Below are positions 1-5,092 of a DNA stretch of 5,092 nucleotides, in pieces. Numbering within the stretch: position 1 is the first letter of the stretch; each line of letters starts with the position of its first letter. The DNA comes from Gammaproteobacteria bacterium (GTDB lineage Bacteria; Pseudomonadota; Gammaproteobacteria; Chromatiales; Sedimenticolaceae), in contig JAGRHE010000196.1 in the NCBI GenBank assembly GCA_020445165.1, positions 1 to 5,092 of the forward strand. Direction: 5' to 3'. The position numbers and the translations under genes are program-made. Below the pieces are notes generated by a model. That model was not told the DNA's origin and did no database searches. It saw only the letters and a list, made by a program, of their open reading frames with translations.

Positions 1-10
1 ACGCTCTTCC

Positions 11-44
11 CTGCTCGGCTTCCCCGGCCCAATCCTGCCGGATC
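11..44 (+). repeat. 34-bp imperfect direct repeat, copy 1
   Basis: This stretch matches 206-239 at 31 of 34 positions in the same orientation, 195 bp away. Its 3' part is identical in both copies and contains an inverted repeat, CCGGC-8 nt-GCCGG (24-41). The flanks diverge on the right and are only weakly similar on the left. Confidence 0.7.
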
Positions 45-61
45 GGGCGTTCGTTACTTGC

Positions 62-82
62 CGAGTCACGTTAAGTGACTCG
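62..82. other. perfect 8-bp inverted repeat
   Basis: CGAGTCAC and GTGACTCG form a perfect 8-bp stem around a 5-nt loop (GTTAA). It is the strongest hairpin in the non-coding region. There is no T-run on either side, so it does not look like an intrinsic terminator. It could be a structural part of an RNA or a protein-binding site. Confidence 0.5.
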
Positions 83-110
83 TCATCGCCTGACGGCGAC
101 CGCGCCTCAC

Positions 111-129
111 CCAGCTGAGCTACGGGCGC
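111..129 (-). other. fragment resembling the 5' end of a tRNA
   Basis: The minus strand reads GCGCCCGTAGCTCAGCTGG, which looks like a tRNA acceptor 5' strand, the TA at positions 8-9 and the start of a D-arm. Tested further, the cloverleaf fails: the D-stem closes poorly (GCTC against GAGG), the next bases form an unrelated 5-bp hairpin, and no T-arm or matching 3' acceptor strand follows. It is best called a tRNA remnant or look-alike and not a functional tRNA gene. Confidence 0.45.
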
Positions 130-201
130 ATATAACTGATTGTCTTTAACGATGTCCTTGCGACATCCAGCCGTTCTGCGAACGGCAAGGGCGGTACTCA
201 C

Positions 202-218
202 GCCGCTGCGCGGCTTTT
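202..218 (+). terminator. weak intrinsic-terminator-like hairpin on the plus strand
   Basis: GCCGC-TGC-GCGGC is followed directly by TTTT. The stem is short, the U-run is only four bases, and no plus-strand gene is known upstream. It could terminate a transcript entering from the left, converging on the hyp operon, but chance is a real possibility in such GC-rich DNA. Confidence 0.22.
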
Positions 219-239
219 CCGGCCCAATCCTGCCGGATC
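206..239 (+). repeat. 34-bp imperfect direct repeat, copy 2
   Basis: This is the second copy of the repeat at 11-44. The mismatches are one base near the left end and a CC-to-TT change in the middle. The TT change extends the hairpin to 6 bp (TCCGGC/GCCGGA, 218-237). The copy begins inside the neighbouring GCCGC/GCGGC hairpin. Confidence 0.7.
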
Positions 240-292
240 CGACCCTACAAGGCCGCGCATTCTCCCCCAGTCGCCGCCCGATCTCAATGCCT

Positions 293-1351
293 TCAGCAGA
301 TCCGGGGCAATTGTTCGCCGACCAGCATGTCGACGATCCGCTCTCCGCCGAAGCCGGTCTGCAGGATCACGCGGCCGCTCGGTGCCTCGCTGACCTCGCC
401 GATCCGGGCCGCGTGGCGGCCGAGGGGGTGGGCGCGCATCGCGGCCAGCACGGCGTCGCTGGCCGACGCGGGGACGATGGCGACCAGCTTGCCTTCGTTG
501 GCCAGGTACAGCGGGTCGAGGCCGAGGATTTCGCTCAGGCCGCGCACCTCGTCGCGCACCGGCAGGGCGGTCTCGTCGACGCGCAGGCAGCTGTCGCTGG
601 CCTCGGCGAACTCGTTCAGCACGGTCGCGATGCCGCCGCGGGTGGCGTCGCGCATGCTGCGGATGTCGGGGCAGGCGGCCAGCATGTCGCGGATCAGGCC
701 GTTGAGCGGCGCGCAGTCGCTTTCGACGCTGCTGTCCAGCGCCATGTCGCCGCGCGCGGTGGCGATCGCCGCACCGTGGTCGCCGATGTGGCCGTTGATC
801 AGGATGACATCGCCGGGCCGGGCGCGGCGGCTGTCGATGTCGATATCGGCCGGGATCACGCCGACGCCGGCGGTGTTGACGAACAGCTTGTCGGCGGCAC
901 CCTTATGCACCACCTTGGTGTCGCCGGTCACGATCTCCACGCCGGCGGCGTCGGCCGTCTCGCGCATCGAGCGCACGATCCGGCGCAGGGTTTCGACCGG
1001 CAGGCCCTCTTCGATGATCATGCCGCAGGTGAGGTAGCGCGGTATCGCGCCGCCGACGGCGAGGTCGTTGACGGTGCCGGCCACGGCCAGCGTGCCGATG
1101 TCGCCGCCGGGAAAGAACAGCGGATCGACGACGAAGGAGTCGGTGGTCATGGCGAGGCGGTCGCCATCAGCAACCAGCCCGTTCAGATCCAGACGGGCCT
1201 GGTCTTCGAGCTGCGCCAGCGTGGGGTTGTCGAAGCCATCGACGAACACATCCTGGATCAGGTCGCGCATGGCCTTGCCGCCAGCACCGTGGGTCAGGGT
1301 GATGGTGTCCGCGCGTAGCACGCGCTTGGCCGGTCTGCTGCCCATGGTCAT
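293..1351 (-). CDS. hypE: HypE, carbamoyl-dehydratase (thiocyanate-forming) maturation protein
   Basis: HypE accepts a carbamoyl group from HypF on its C-terminal cysteine and dehydrates it with ATP to a thiocyanate, the source of the cyanide ligands. The 352-residue product ends in PRIC, so Cys352 is the acceptor. The ATP-binding (PurM/AIRS-like) fold is shown by ITLTHGAGGKAM at about 17-28, TTDSFVVDPLFFPGGDIG at 69-86, NDLAVGGAIP at 95-104 and VTGDTKVV at 141-148. Length and motif order are normal. About ten residues precede the usual family start (DTITLTHGAGG), which is mild N-terminal variation. The ATG overlaps the hypD stop by 4 nt and has a strong ribosome-binding site. This is the last gene of the operon in the window; its partner hypF must lie elsewhere. 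Confidence 0.97.
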   Translation of the reverse strand: MTMGSRPAKRVLRADTITLTHGAGGKAMRDLIQDVFVDGFDNPTLAQLEDQARLDLNGLVADGDRLAMTTDSFVVDPLFFPGGDIGTLAVAGTVNDLAVGGAIPRYLTCGMIIEEGLPVETLRRIVRSMRETADAAGVEIVTGDTKVVHKGAADKLFVNTAGVGVIPADIDIDSRRARPGDVILINGHIGDHGAAIATARGDMALDSSVESDCAPLNGLIRDMLAACPDIRSMRDATRGGIATVLNEFAEASDSCLRVDETALPVRDEVRGLSEILGLDPLYLANEGKLVAIVPASASDAVLAAMRAHPLGRHAARIGEVSEAPSGRVILQTGFGGERIVDMLVGEQLPRIC

Positions 1352-2508
1352 GCGGCGTCCTCCGATGTGGCCTTGCGCTCACGCTTGGCGAGCAGTTCGG
1401 GCAGGTTGCCGAAGTTGTAGTAGGCGGCGCACGCGCCTTCCGACGACACCATCAATGCACCGAGTGGGGTCTCGGGCGTGCAGGCCCCCCCGAACACCTT
1501 GCATTCCCAGGGCCGGATCACGCCCTTGAGCACCTCGCCGCACTGGCAGGACTTGGGGTCGGCGATCTTCAGGTTGGGTACCGCGAAACGGCGCTCGGCA
1601 TCGAAGCGGGCGTAGGCGTCGCGCATCCTGACCCCGGAGTGATCGATCGAACCGAGTCCGCGCCACTCGAAGAACTCGCGCAGCTCGAACACCTTGTGGA
1701 TCGCTTCGAGTCCCTGCTGGTTGCCGCCGGCCGGGACGACGCGTGCGTACTGGTTCTCGACCTCGCAGCGTCCCTCGGCCAGCTGCCGGATCACCATCCA
1801 CAGCGACTGCAGGATATCCAGCGGCTCGAAGCCGGTGATGACGATCGGCTTGCGATAGGTGTCGGCTACGAACCGGAACGGCTGCTCGCCGACCACCATG
1901 CTGACGTGGCCGGGCGCGAGGAAGGCGTCGATCTGCATGTCCGGTGAATCGAGGATCGCCTTGATCGTCGGCACGGTCGTGATGTGGTTGCAGAACAGCG
2001 AGAAGTTGTCGATGCCCTCGCGCTCGGCCTGCAGCACGGTCAGTGCGGTGCTCGGCATGGTGGTCTCGAAACCGAGGGCGAAGAAGATCACCTGCCGGTC
2101 GGGGTGTTTGCGGGTCAGGGCCAGCGCATCGAGCGGCGAGTAGACCATGCGGATGTCGGCGCCGTCGGCCTTGGCCTGCAGCAGGCTCTTCTTCGAGCCG
2201 GGCACGCGCATCGCGTCACCGAAGGTCGTGAAGATCACGTCCGGTCGCTCGGCCAGTGCCACGCAGTCGTCGACCCGGCCCATCGGTAATACGCACACCG
2301 GGCAACCAGGTCCGTGCACCAGCTCGATCCGGCCGGGCAGCATCTGTTCGATGCCGTAGCGGAAGATGGTGTGCGTGTGACCGCCGCAGAACTCCATGAT
2401 CTGCAATGGCCGCTGCTGTGCCTGCGGTATGCGTTCGATCAGGGTTTCGATCTCTTTGACCAGTGCGCGTGCGCGTGCCGGATCGCGGAATTCATCGACG
2501 TATTTCAT
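1348..2508 (-). CDS. hypD: HypD, Fe-S scaffold for Fe(CN)2CO assembly
   Basis: HypD is the cytoplasmic iron-sulfur protein that, in complex with HypC, reduces the thiocyanate delivered by HypE and builds the cyanide- and CO-liganded iron. The 386-residue product is close to the usual family length. Cys41 in EFCGGHTHTI and Cys69/Cys72 in HGPGCPVCVLP fall at the numbers of the essential cysteines in E. coli HypD. GFETT is at 146-150 and GHVSMVVG follows in the middle domain. The C-terminal cysteine-rich part (Cys321, Cys323, Cys336, Cys343, Cys360) contains the expected ligands of the [4Fe-4S] cluster. The ATG start shares 4 nt with the isomerase stop, and a G-rich Shine-Dalgarno-like stretch lies about 8 nt upstream. 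The stop in turn overlaps the hypE start. The reading frame is intact and no key residue is missing. Confidence 0.97.
   Translation of the reverse strand: MKYVDEFRDPARARALVKEIETLIERIPQAQQRPLQIMEFCGGHTHTIFRYGIEQMLPGRIELVHGPGCPVCVLPMGRVDDCVALAERPDVIFTTFGDAMRVPGSKKSLLQAKADGADIRMVYSPLDALALTRKHPDRQVIFFALGFETTMPSTALTVLQAEREGIDNFSLFCNHITTVPTIKAILDSPDMQIDAFLAPGHVSMVVGEQPFRFVADTYRKPIVITGFEPLDILQSLWMVIRQLAEGRCEVENQYARVVPAGGNQQGLEAIHKVFELREFFEWRGLGSIDHSGVRMRDAYARFDAERRFAVPNLKIADPKSCQCGEVLKGVIRPWECKVFGGACTPETPLGALMVSSEGACAAYYNFGNLPELLAKRERKATSEDAA
1358..1363 (-). promoter_or_regulatory. ribosome-binding site of hypE
   Basis: A strong GGAGGA on the minus strand sits 6 nt before the ATG at 1349-1351, inside the end of hypD. 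It supports that ATG over the second in-frame ATG two codons later, which would have a 12-nt spacing. Confidence 0.7.
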
Positions 2509-3185
2509 TGTTCAGCCCCCAGCCTGCCGCGCTTGTCGGCAAGCAGCGTGTGCACCAGGTCCCACAGGATGTGATAACAGGCCACGTGCACCTCCTGCAC
2601 GCGGTGGATCGAATCGGTATCGACGACCAGCAGGTGATCGACCAGGCCGGACGATCGCATTTCGCCGCCGTTGCCGCCGGCCAGTCCGAGCGTGACCATG
2701 CCCAGTTCGCGCGCCTTGCGCAGACCGGCGATCAGGTTGTCGGAGTTGCCGCTGGTCGAGAAGCCGATCACGCCGTCGCCGGCGCGGCCGTGTGCCTGCA
2801 GCTGGCGTACGAACACGTGCGCCATGCCGACGTCGTTGCCGACCGCGGTCAGCATCGCGGTGTCGACGCACAGGTTCATCGCCGGCAGGGCGGGGCGGCC
2901 GGCCGTAACCGGGTGCTGGAACTCGACCGCGAAGTGCGCGGCGTCGCAGCTCGATCCGCCGTTCCCCATGCTGAACATGCGGCCGTTGTCGCGGTAGACC
3001 CTGGCAACCGCGCGCGCGGCGTCGATCAGCGCCTCGGCGTTGGCGGCGAAGAAGCGCTCTTTTGCCTCGATCGACTGGCGCGCCTTCTGCCGCACGGATT
3101 CGAGCAGGGCGGCCTGTTCGCTGGCCGGGTTCTTCGCGCCGCCGTGCAGGAAGGGATACAGCGATCTGAGTTCGTCGTCGCTCAT
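2505..3185 (-). CDS. SIS-domain sugar-phosphate isomerase, GmhA (phosphoheptose isomerase)-like
   Basis: This 226-residue protein belongs to the SIS family and is closest in motifs to GmhA, which converts sedoheptulose 7-phosphate to D-glycero-D-manno-heptose 7-phosphate for lipopolysaccharide. The phosphate-binding block MGNGGSS is at 73-79 and STSGNS is at 143-148. His84 and Glu88 (in DAAHFAVEF), Gln197 and His205 (in QEVHVACYH) match E. coli GmhA His61, Glu65, Gln172 and His180 with consistent offsets, so the enzyme is probably active. About 25 extra N-terminal residues precede the part that aligns with E. coli GmhA (192 residues). The gene starts 4 nt after the hypC stop with only a weak Shine-Dalgarno, which suggests re-initiation by ribosomes finishing hypC. 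Its stop overlaps the hypD start by 4 nt. The tight placement inside hypC-hypD suggests a job connected to hydrogenase maturation or its regulation, but the true substrate cannot be read from the sequence. Confidence 0.87.
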   Translation of the reverse strand: MSDDELRSLYPFLHGGAKNPASEQAALLESVRQKARQSIEAKERFFAANAEALIDAARAVARVYRDNGRMFSMGNGGSSCDAAHFAVEFQHPVTAGRPALPAMNLCVDTAMLTAVGNDVGMAHVFVRQLQAHGRAGDGVIGFSTSGNSDNLIAGLRKARELGMVTLGLAGGNGGEMRSSGLVDHLLVVDTDSIHRVQEVHVACYHILWDLVHTLLADKRGRLGAEQ

Positions 3186-3189
3186 CGGC

Positions 3190-3468
3190 TCAGCCGGCGC
3201 CCTGGCGCATCGCGTCCAGTTCGGCCTGTGCGTCGCCCAGCTGTTCGAGCAGGGCCAGCGTCTTGTGCGCCTCGTCCTCGTCGATGCGGCTCATCGCGAA
3301 GCCGACGTGGACCAGCACCCAGTCACCGATGCATGACTCGGCCGGATGTTCCGCGTCGACGATGCAGGCGATGTTGACCGGTCGCTTCACGCCGGCCACG
3401 TCGACCTTTGCGGTCAGGCTGTCGACGTCGATCAGTTCGACGATCCGGCCCGGTATTCCCAGACACAT
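3190..3468 (-). CDS. hypC: HypC, hydrogenase maturation chaperone
   Basis: HypC is a small chaperone that works with HypD to assemble the Fe(CN)2CO unit and then delivers it to the large-subunit precursor. The 92-residue product starts MCLGIPGRIVE, the family's hallmark. Cys2, exposed after removal of the first methionine, is the residue known to bind the iron unit and HypD. The stretch GDWVLVHVGFAMSRID at residues 48-63 is the second typical HypC block, with His54 in the position of the family's conserved histidine. The length is normal for HypC/HupF/HybG proteins. The gene lies 50 nt after the large subunit and 4 nt before the GmhA-like isomerase. A HupF-type paralogue is hard to exclude from sequence alone, but the nearby hypD and hypE favour HypC. 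Confidence 0.95.
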   Translation of the reverse strand: MCLGIPGRIVELIDVDSLTAKVDVAGVKRPVNIACIVDAEHPAESCIGDWVLVHVGFAMSRIDEDEAHKTLALLEQLGDAQAELDAMRQGAG

Positions 3469-3476
3469 GGCTGATG

Positions 3477-3482
3477 TCCTCT
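3477..3482 (-). promoter_or_regulatory. ribosome-binding site of hypC
   Basis: The minus strand reads AGAGGA, followed by 8 nt and then the ATG at 3466-3468. This fixes the hypC start at the MCLGIPG methionine. It argues against the in-frame GTG at 3541-3543, which lies inside the large-subunit gene and would place 25 extra residues before the essential Cys2. Confidence 0.65.
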
Positions 3483-3499
3483 CTCTGTTGTCTTTCGCT

Positions 3500-3516
3500 G
3501 GCAGACCATCTCTGCC
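3500..3516 (-). other. intercistronic hairpin between the large subunit and hypC
   Basis: A perfect 6-bp stem, GGCAGA/TCTGCC, with a 5-nt loop begins 2 nt after the large-subunit stop codon. It is the only clear inverted repeat in the only sizeable gap of the operon. No U-run follows it on the minus strand, so it is not a typical intrinsic terminator. A role as an mRNA-stabilising or processing site, or as a weak attenuator between the structural and maturation genes, is inference only. Confidence 0.4.
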
Positions 3517-3518
3517 TG

Positions 3519-4979
3519 TCAGTGCACCGTGCACACCATGCACGGATCGAAAGAACGAACGACGTGTTGAATCGCCACCGTGTCCGCTCCGTCCGCGTCG
3601 ACCGGCGTGCCGACCAGTGCCTGTTCGAGCACGCCGGGTACGTCGTTGCCGTCACGCGGTGAAAAATTCCAGGTCGTCGGCGCAACGATCTGATAGTTCA
3701 GGATACGGCCGCGTCGGATCGACAGCCAGTGTCCCAGGCTGCCACGCGCGGCCTCGACCAGGCCCATGCCTTCGCCTTCTGCGGGTGTCGTTGCGTGTGC
3801 GCAGAAAGGTTCACCGACGCGGAGCGACTGCACCCACTGCTCCATGACCGGGATGATGCGCGCCAGCTCGAACAGGCGCGCGACGACCCGGTTGCGCACG
3901 TTGCCGCCGCTGTGCGCGACCAGGTCGCGGATCAGTGGCTGGCCATCGACGACCTGACGTGCGAGCGCGCCGACCTCCATGACCTCGCCGGCATGGCGCG
4001 GCGCTTTGCACCAGCTGTAGCCATTGGACGCGTCGGCGTCCGGTAGCGTGACGCCTTCGAACGGGTGTTTCGGTGTGCGTTGCGCATGCAGCCAGCTGTG
4101 GCTGATGTCCTCGGTGATCGAGGCCGGTTCGAGTCGTGCGGTAGCGCCGGCCCAGATGCCGGCCGCGAACAGGTGGTCGTTGTCGTCGAGCGCGTACGCG
4201 CCGTAGCTCATGAAACGGTCGGCGGCGCGGCCGAGGGTGTGCAGGTCGAGGTCATCGGCGATAGCGAGGAAGCGGCCGAAGTCCGAATCCGCGTGCGCGG
4301 CTGCCCACGCGCTGAGCGCAGCGCCATCGGACAATTCGGCTACCTTATCCAGGTCGTCCTGGAACAGGGTCTGTTCGAGAAAGCGGCGCATGCCGCGCAC
4401 GATGGCGAGCAGGCGCAGGCGTTCACGGGATTCGATCGCGCGCGTCGTGCCGCCCGGTTGCAGCGCCAGCGAATGCGGCCACTTGCCGGCCAGGATACCG
4501 GTCAGGTGCAGGAACTCGGCGCGCGCCTGCAGCATGTCGCGCGACGCGCTGCCGGTCTGCGCGGCGAATCGCGTATGCACTTGGCCATGCCAGCGGCGTT
4601 GGCGGTAGACGTCGCGGGCGAAGTCCGGCATGAAGAACAGGTAGAAGTGCGACAGGTGATCGGCGAGGTTCTCGCACGCCAGGATCAGGTTGGTCGCCAG
4701 GCGGCCATTCTCTGGCATCGTGACGCCCTGCACGTCGGCCAGCGCGCGTGCCGCGGCAACCGACTGCGATACCGAGCAGATGCCGCAGATGCGTGGCGCG
4801 ATGGTCAGCGCGTCGCGCGGATCCTTGCCGGCCAGTATCTGCTCGAAGCCGCGGTACAGCGGCGAGTTGACCCATGCCTGGCTCACCTGGTCGTCGGTAA
4901 TCTCGACCTGGACCTCGAGGTCGCCCTCGACCCGGTTGAACGGACCGATCAGGCGGCGGGTCGGCGCGCCGTCGTTCAC
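3519..4979 (-). CDS. hupV: [NiFe]-hydrogenase large subunit, H2-sensing (regulatory, group 2b) type
   Basis: This 486-residue protein is the catalytic subunit that binds the Ni-Fe centre and splits or senses H2. The N-terminal motif RVEGDLEV lies at residues 16-23, and Glu18 aligns with Glu13 of Ralstonia HoxC. The first nickel motif, RICGIC, has Cys65 and Cys68. The second, DPCMVCTVH, has Cys480 and Cys483, and His486 is the last residue. Ordinary large subunits carry a further short peptide that a protease removes; this one stops at the histidine, as regulatory hydrogenases do. Ile67 and Phe115 (in HFYLFF) sit where HoxC has its bulky gas-channel residues Ile62 and Phe110. HENCE a cytoplasmic H2 sensor partnered with a HupT/HoxJ-type kinase is the best inference. 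The start is GTG at 4977-4979, chosen because AGGGGG lies 6 nt upstream (4986-4991) and because it overlaps the stop of the small subunit. The gene symbol follows the HupUV nomenclature; HoxC is the equivalent name. Confidence 0.9.
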   Translation of the reverse strand: MNDGAPTRRLIGPFNRVEGDLEVQVEITDDQVSQAWVNSPLYRGFEQILAGKDPRDALTIAPRICGICSVSQSVAAARALADVQGVTMPENGRLATNLILACENLADHLSHFYLFFMPDFARDVYRQRRWHGQVHTRFAAQTGSASRDMLQARAEFLHLTGILAGKWPHSLALQPGGTTRAIESRERLRLLAIVRGMRRFLEQTLFQDDLDKVAELSDGAALSAWAAAHADSDFGRFLAIADDLDLHTLGRAADRFMSYGAYALDDNDHLFAAGIWAGATARLEPASITEDISHSWLHAQRTPKHPFEGVTLPDADASNGYSWCKAPRHAGEVMEVGALARQVVDGQPLIRDLVAHSGGNVRNRVVARLFELARIIPVMEQWVQSLRVGEPFCAHATTPAEGEGMGLVEAARGSLGHWLSIRRGRILNYQIVAPTTWNFSPRDGNDVPGVLEQALVGTPVDADGADTVAIQHVVRSFDPCMVCTVH

Positions 4980-5092
4980 GACCGGCCCCCTTTCTTGCGC
5001 TCGCTACGTGGCGGCACGACGATGTGATCGGCCACCGCATTGGCGCGCAGACGCTGCGGTGTCGCCGCTTTGGACAGCGATGCCAGGGCAAC
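4976..5092 (-). CDS. [NiFe]-hydrogenase small subunit, C-terminal end (partial; probably HupU/HoxB-type)
   Basis: This is the last 38 codons of a gene that begins beyond the right edge of the window, read on the minus strand and ending in TGA at 4976-4978. The visible tail begins VALASLSKAATPQRLRANAV, continues with ADHIVVPP and finishes with a basic RSERKKGGRS. None of the small subunit's iron-sulfur cysteine motifs fall in this piece, so the identification rests mainly on position: the stop overlaps the GTG start of the large subunit by 4 nt, the usual small-then-large order. The tail has no hydrophobic membrane anchor, which fits a soluble sensor-type small subunit (HupU/HoxB) and not a membrane-bound uptake HupS/HoxK. 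In that family the small subunit carries the Fe-S relay that passes electrons from the active site. It could in principle be another gene, but this is the least surprising reading. Confidence 0.7.
   Translation of the reverse strand, partial: VALASLSKAATPQRLRANAVADHIVVPPRSERKKGGRS

Larger units (their letters stand above)
1..292. other. non-coding region downstream of hypE
   Basis: No supported coding sequence was found on either strand. The stretch contains an imperfect 34-bp direct repeat, a tRNA-like fragment and at least seven short inverted repeats. The stems are at 24-41, 62-82, 86-99, 151-167, 171-185, 202-214 and 218-237. No convincing intrinsic terminator for the hyp operon (a hairpin followed by a U-run on the minus strand) is visible. 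The operon may therefore end by another mechanism or continue past the window edge. Confidence 0.6.

Noticed and set aside
111..129. A functional tRNA gene on the minus strand
   Set aside because: Only the 5' end fits. No anticodon arm, T-arm or 3' acceptor strand can be folded from the following bases.
1..240. CRISPR array
   Set aside because: Only two repeat copies are present, 195 bp apart, with no regular spacers and no cas genes in view.
140..1318. Long plus-strand open frame of 392 codons
   Set aside because: It lies almost wholly antisense to hypE, whose product is unmistakable. The translation is Ala/Gly/Val/Asp-rich with no family motif, as expected for the reverse of a GC-rich gene.
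2463..3377. Plus-strand open frame of 304 codons
   Set aside because: It is antisense to the isomerase and parts of hypC and hypD. Its composition is low-information and it has no recognisable domain.
3523..3535. GTGCAC palindromic repeats as an operator
   Set aside because: They encode the conserved end of the large subunit (CTVH), so codon constraint explains them.
3190..3543. Longer HypC with 25 extra N-terminal residues
   Set aside because: The HypC function needs cysteine at position 2, which only the start at 3468 gives, and that start has its own ribosome-binding site.
4065..5027. Plus-strand open frame of 320 codons
   Set aside because: It is antisense to the large subunit, which carries both nickel motifs. 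It is a shadow of GC-rich codon use.
4423..5091. Minus-strand open frame of 222 codons across the small/large subunit junction
   Set aside because: It is a +1/-1 frame shadow, very rich in arginine. The true frames end in the small-subunit tail and start at the GTG at 4979.

Overview
This is a high-GC window in which every convincing gene lies on the minus strand. It reads as one compact [NiFe]-hydrogenase operon running from position 5092 down to 293. The gene style suggests a proteobacterium: GC-rich codon use, a HupUV/HoxBC-like hydrogenase and the hypCDE maturation genes. A beta-, gamma- or alphaproteobacterium with H2 sensing would fit, but nothing here fixes the taxon further.

In transcription order the operon has six genes. 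First is the 3' end of a hydrogenase small subunit, cut by the window edge (4976-5092). Next is a complete hydrogenase large subunit (3519-4979), then hypC (3190-3468), a GmhA-like sugar-phosphate isomerase with a SIS domain (2505-3185), hypD (1348-2508) and hypE (293-1351). Three junctions are 4-nt stop/start overlaps: small/large subunit, isomerase/hypD and hypD/hypE. The hypC/isomerase gap is 4 nt. The only sizeable gap, 50 nt, lies between the large subunit and hypC and contains a hairpin and the hypC ribosome-binding site.

The large subunit looks like an H2-sensing (regulatory, group 2b, HupV/HoxC-type) enzyme rather than an energy-conserving one. It ends exactly at the histidine of the nickel-binding DPCxxCxxH motif, so it has no cleavable C-terminal peptide. 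It also carries the Ile and Phe gas-channel residues known from HoxC. HypC, HypD and HypE build and insert the Fe(CN)2CO part of its active site: HypE makes the thiocyanate used for cyanide, and HypC-HypD assemble the iron unit. hypA, hypB, hypF, a maturation protease and the partner kinase/regulator are not in the window.

The most unusual point is the isomerase gene inserted between hypC and hypD. It keeps the catalytic residues of phosphoheptose isomerase and appears translationally coupled to hypD. The 292 bases downstream of hypE hold no supported gene. They contain a 34-bp imperfect direct repeat, a fragment matching the 5' part of a tRNA, and a run of seven short hairpins.
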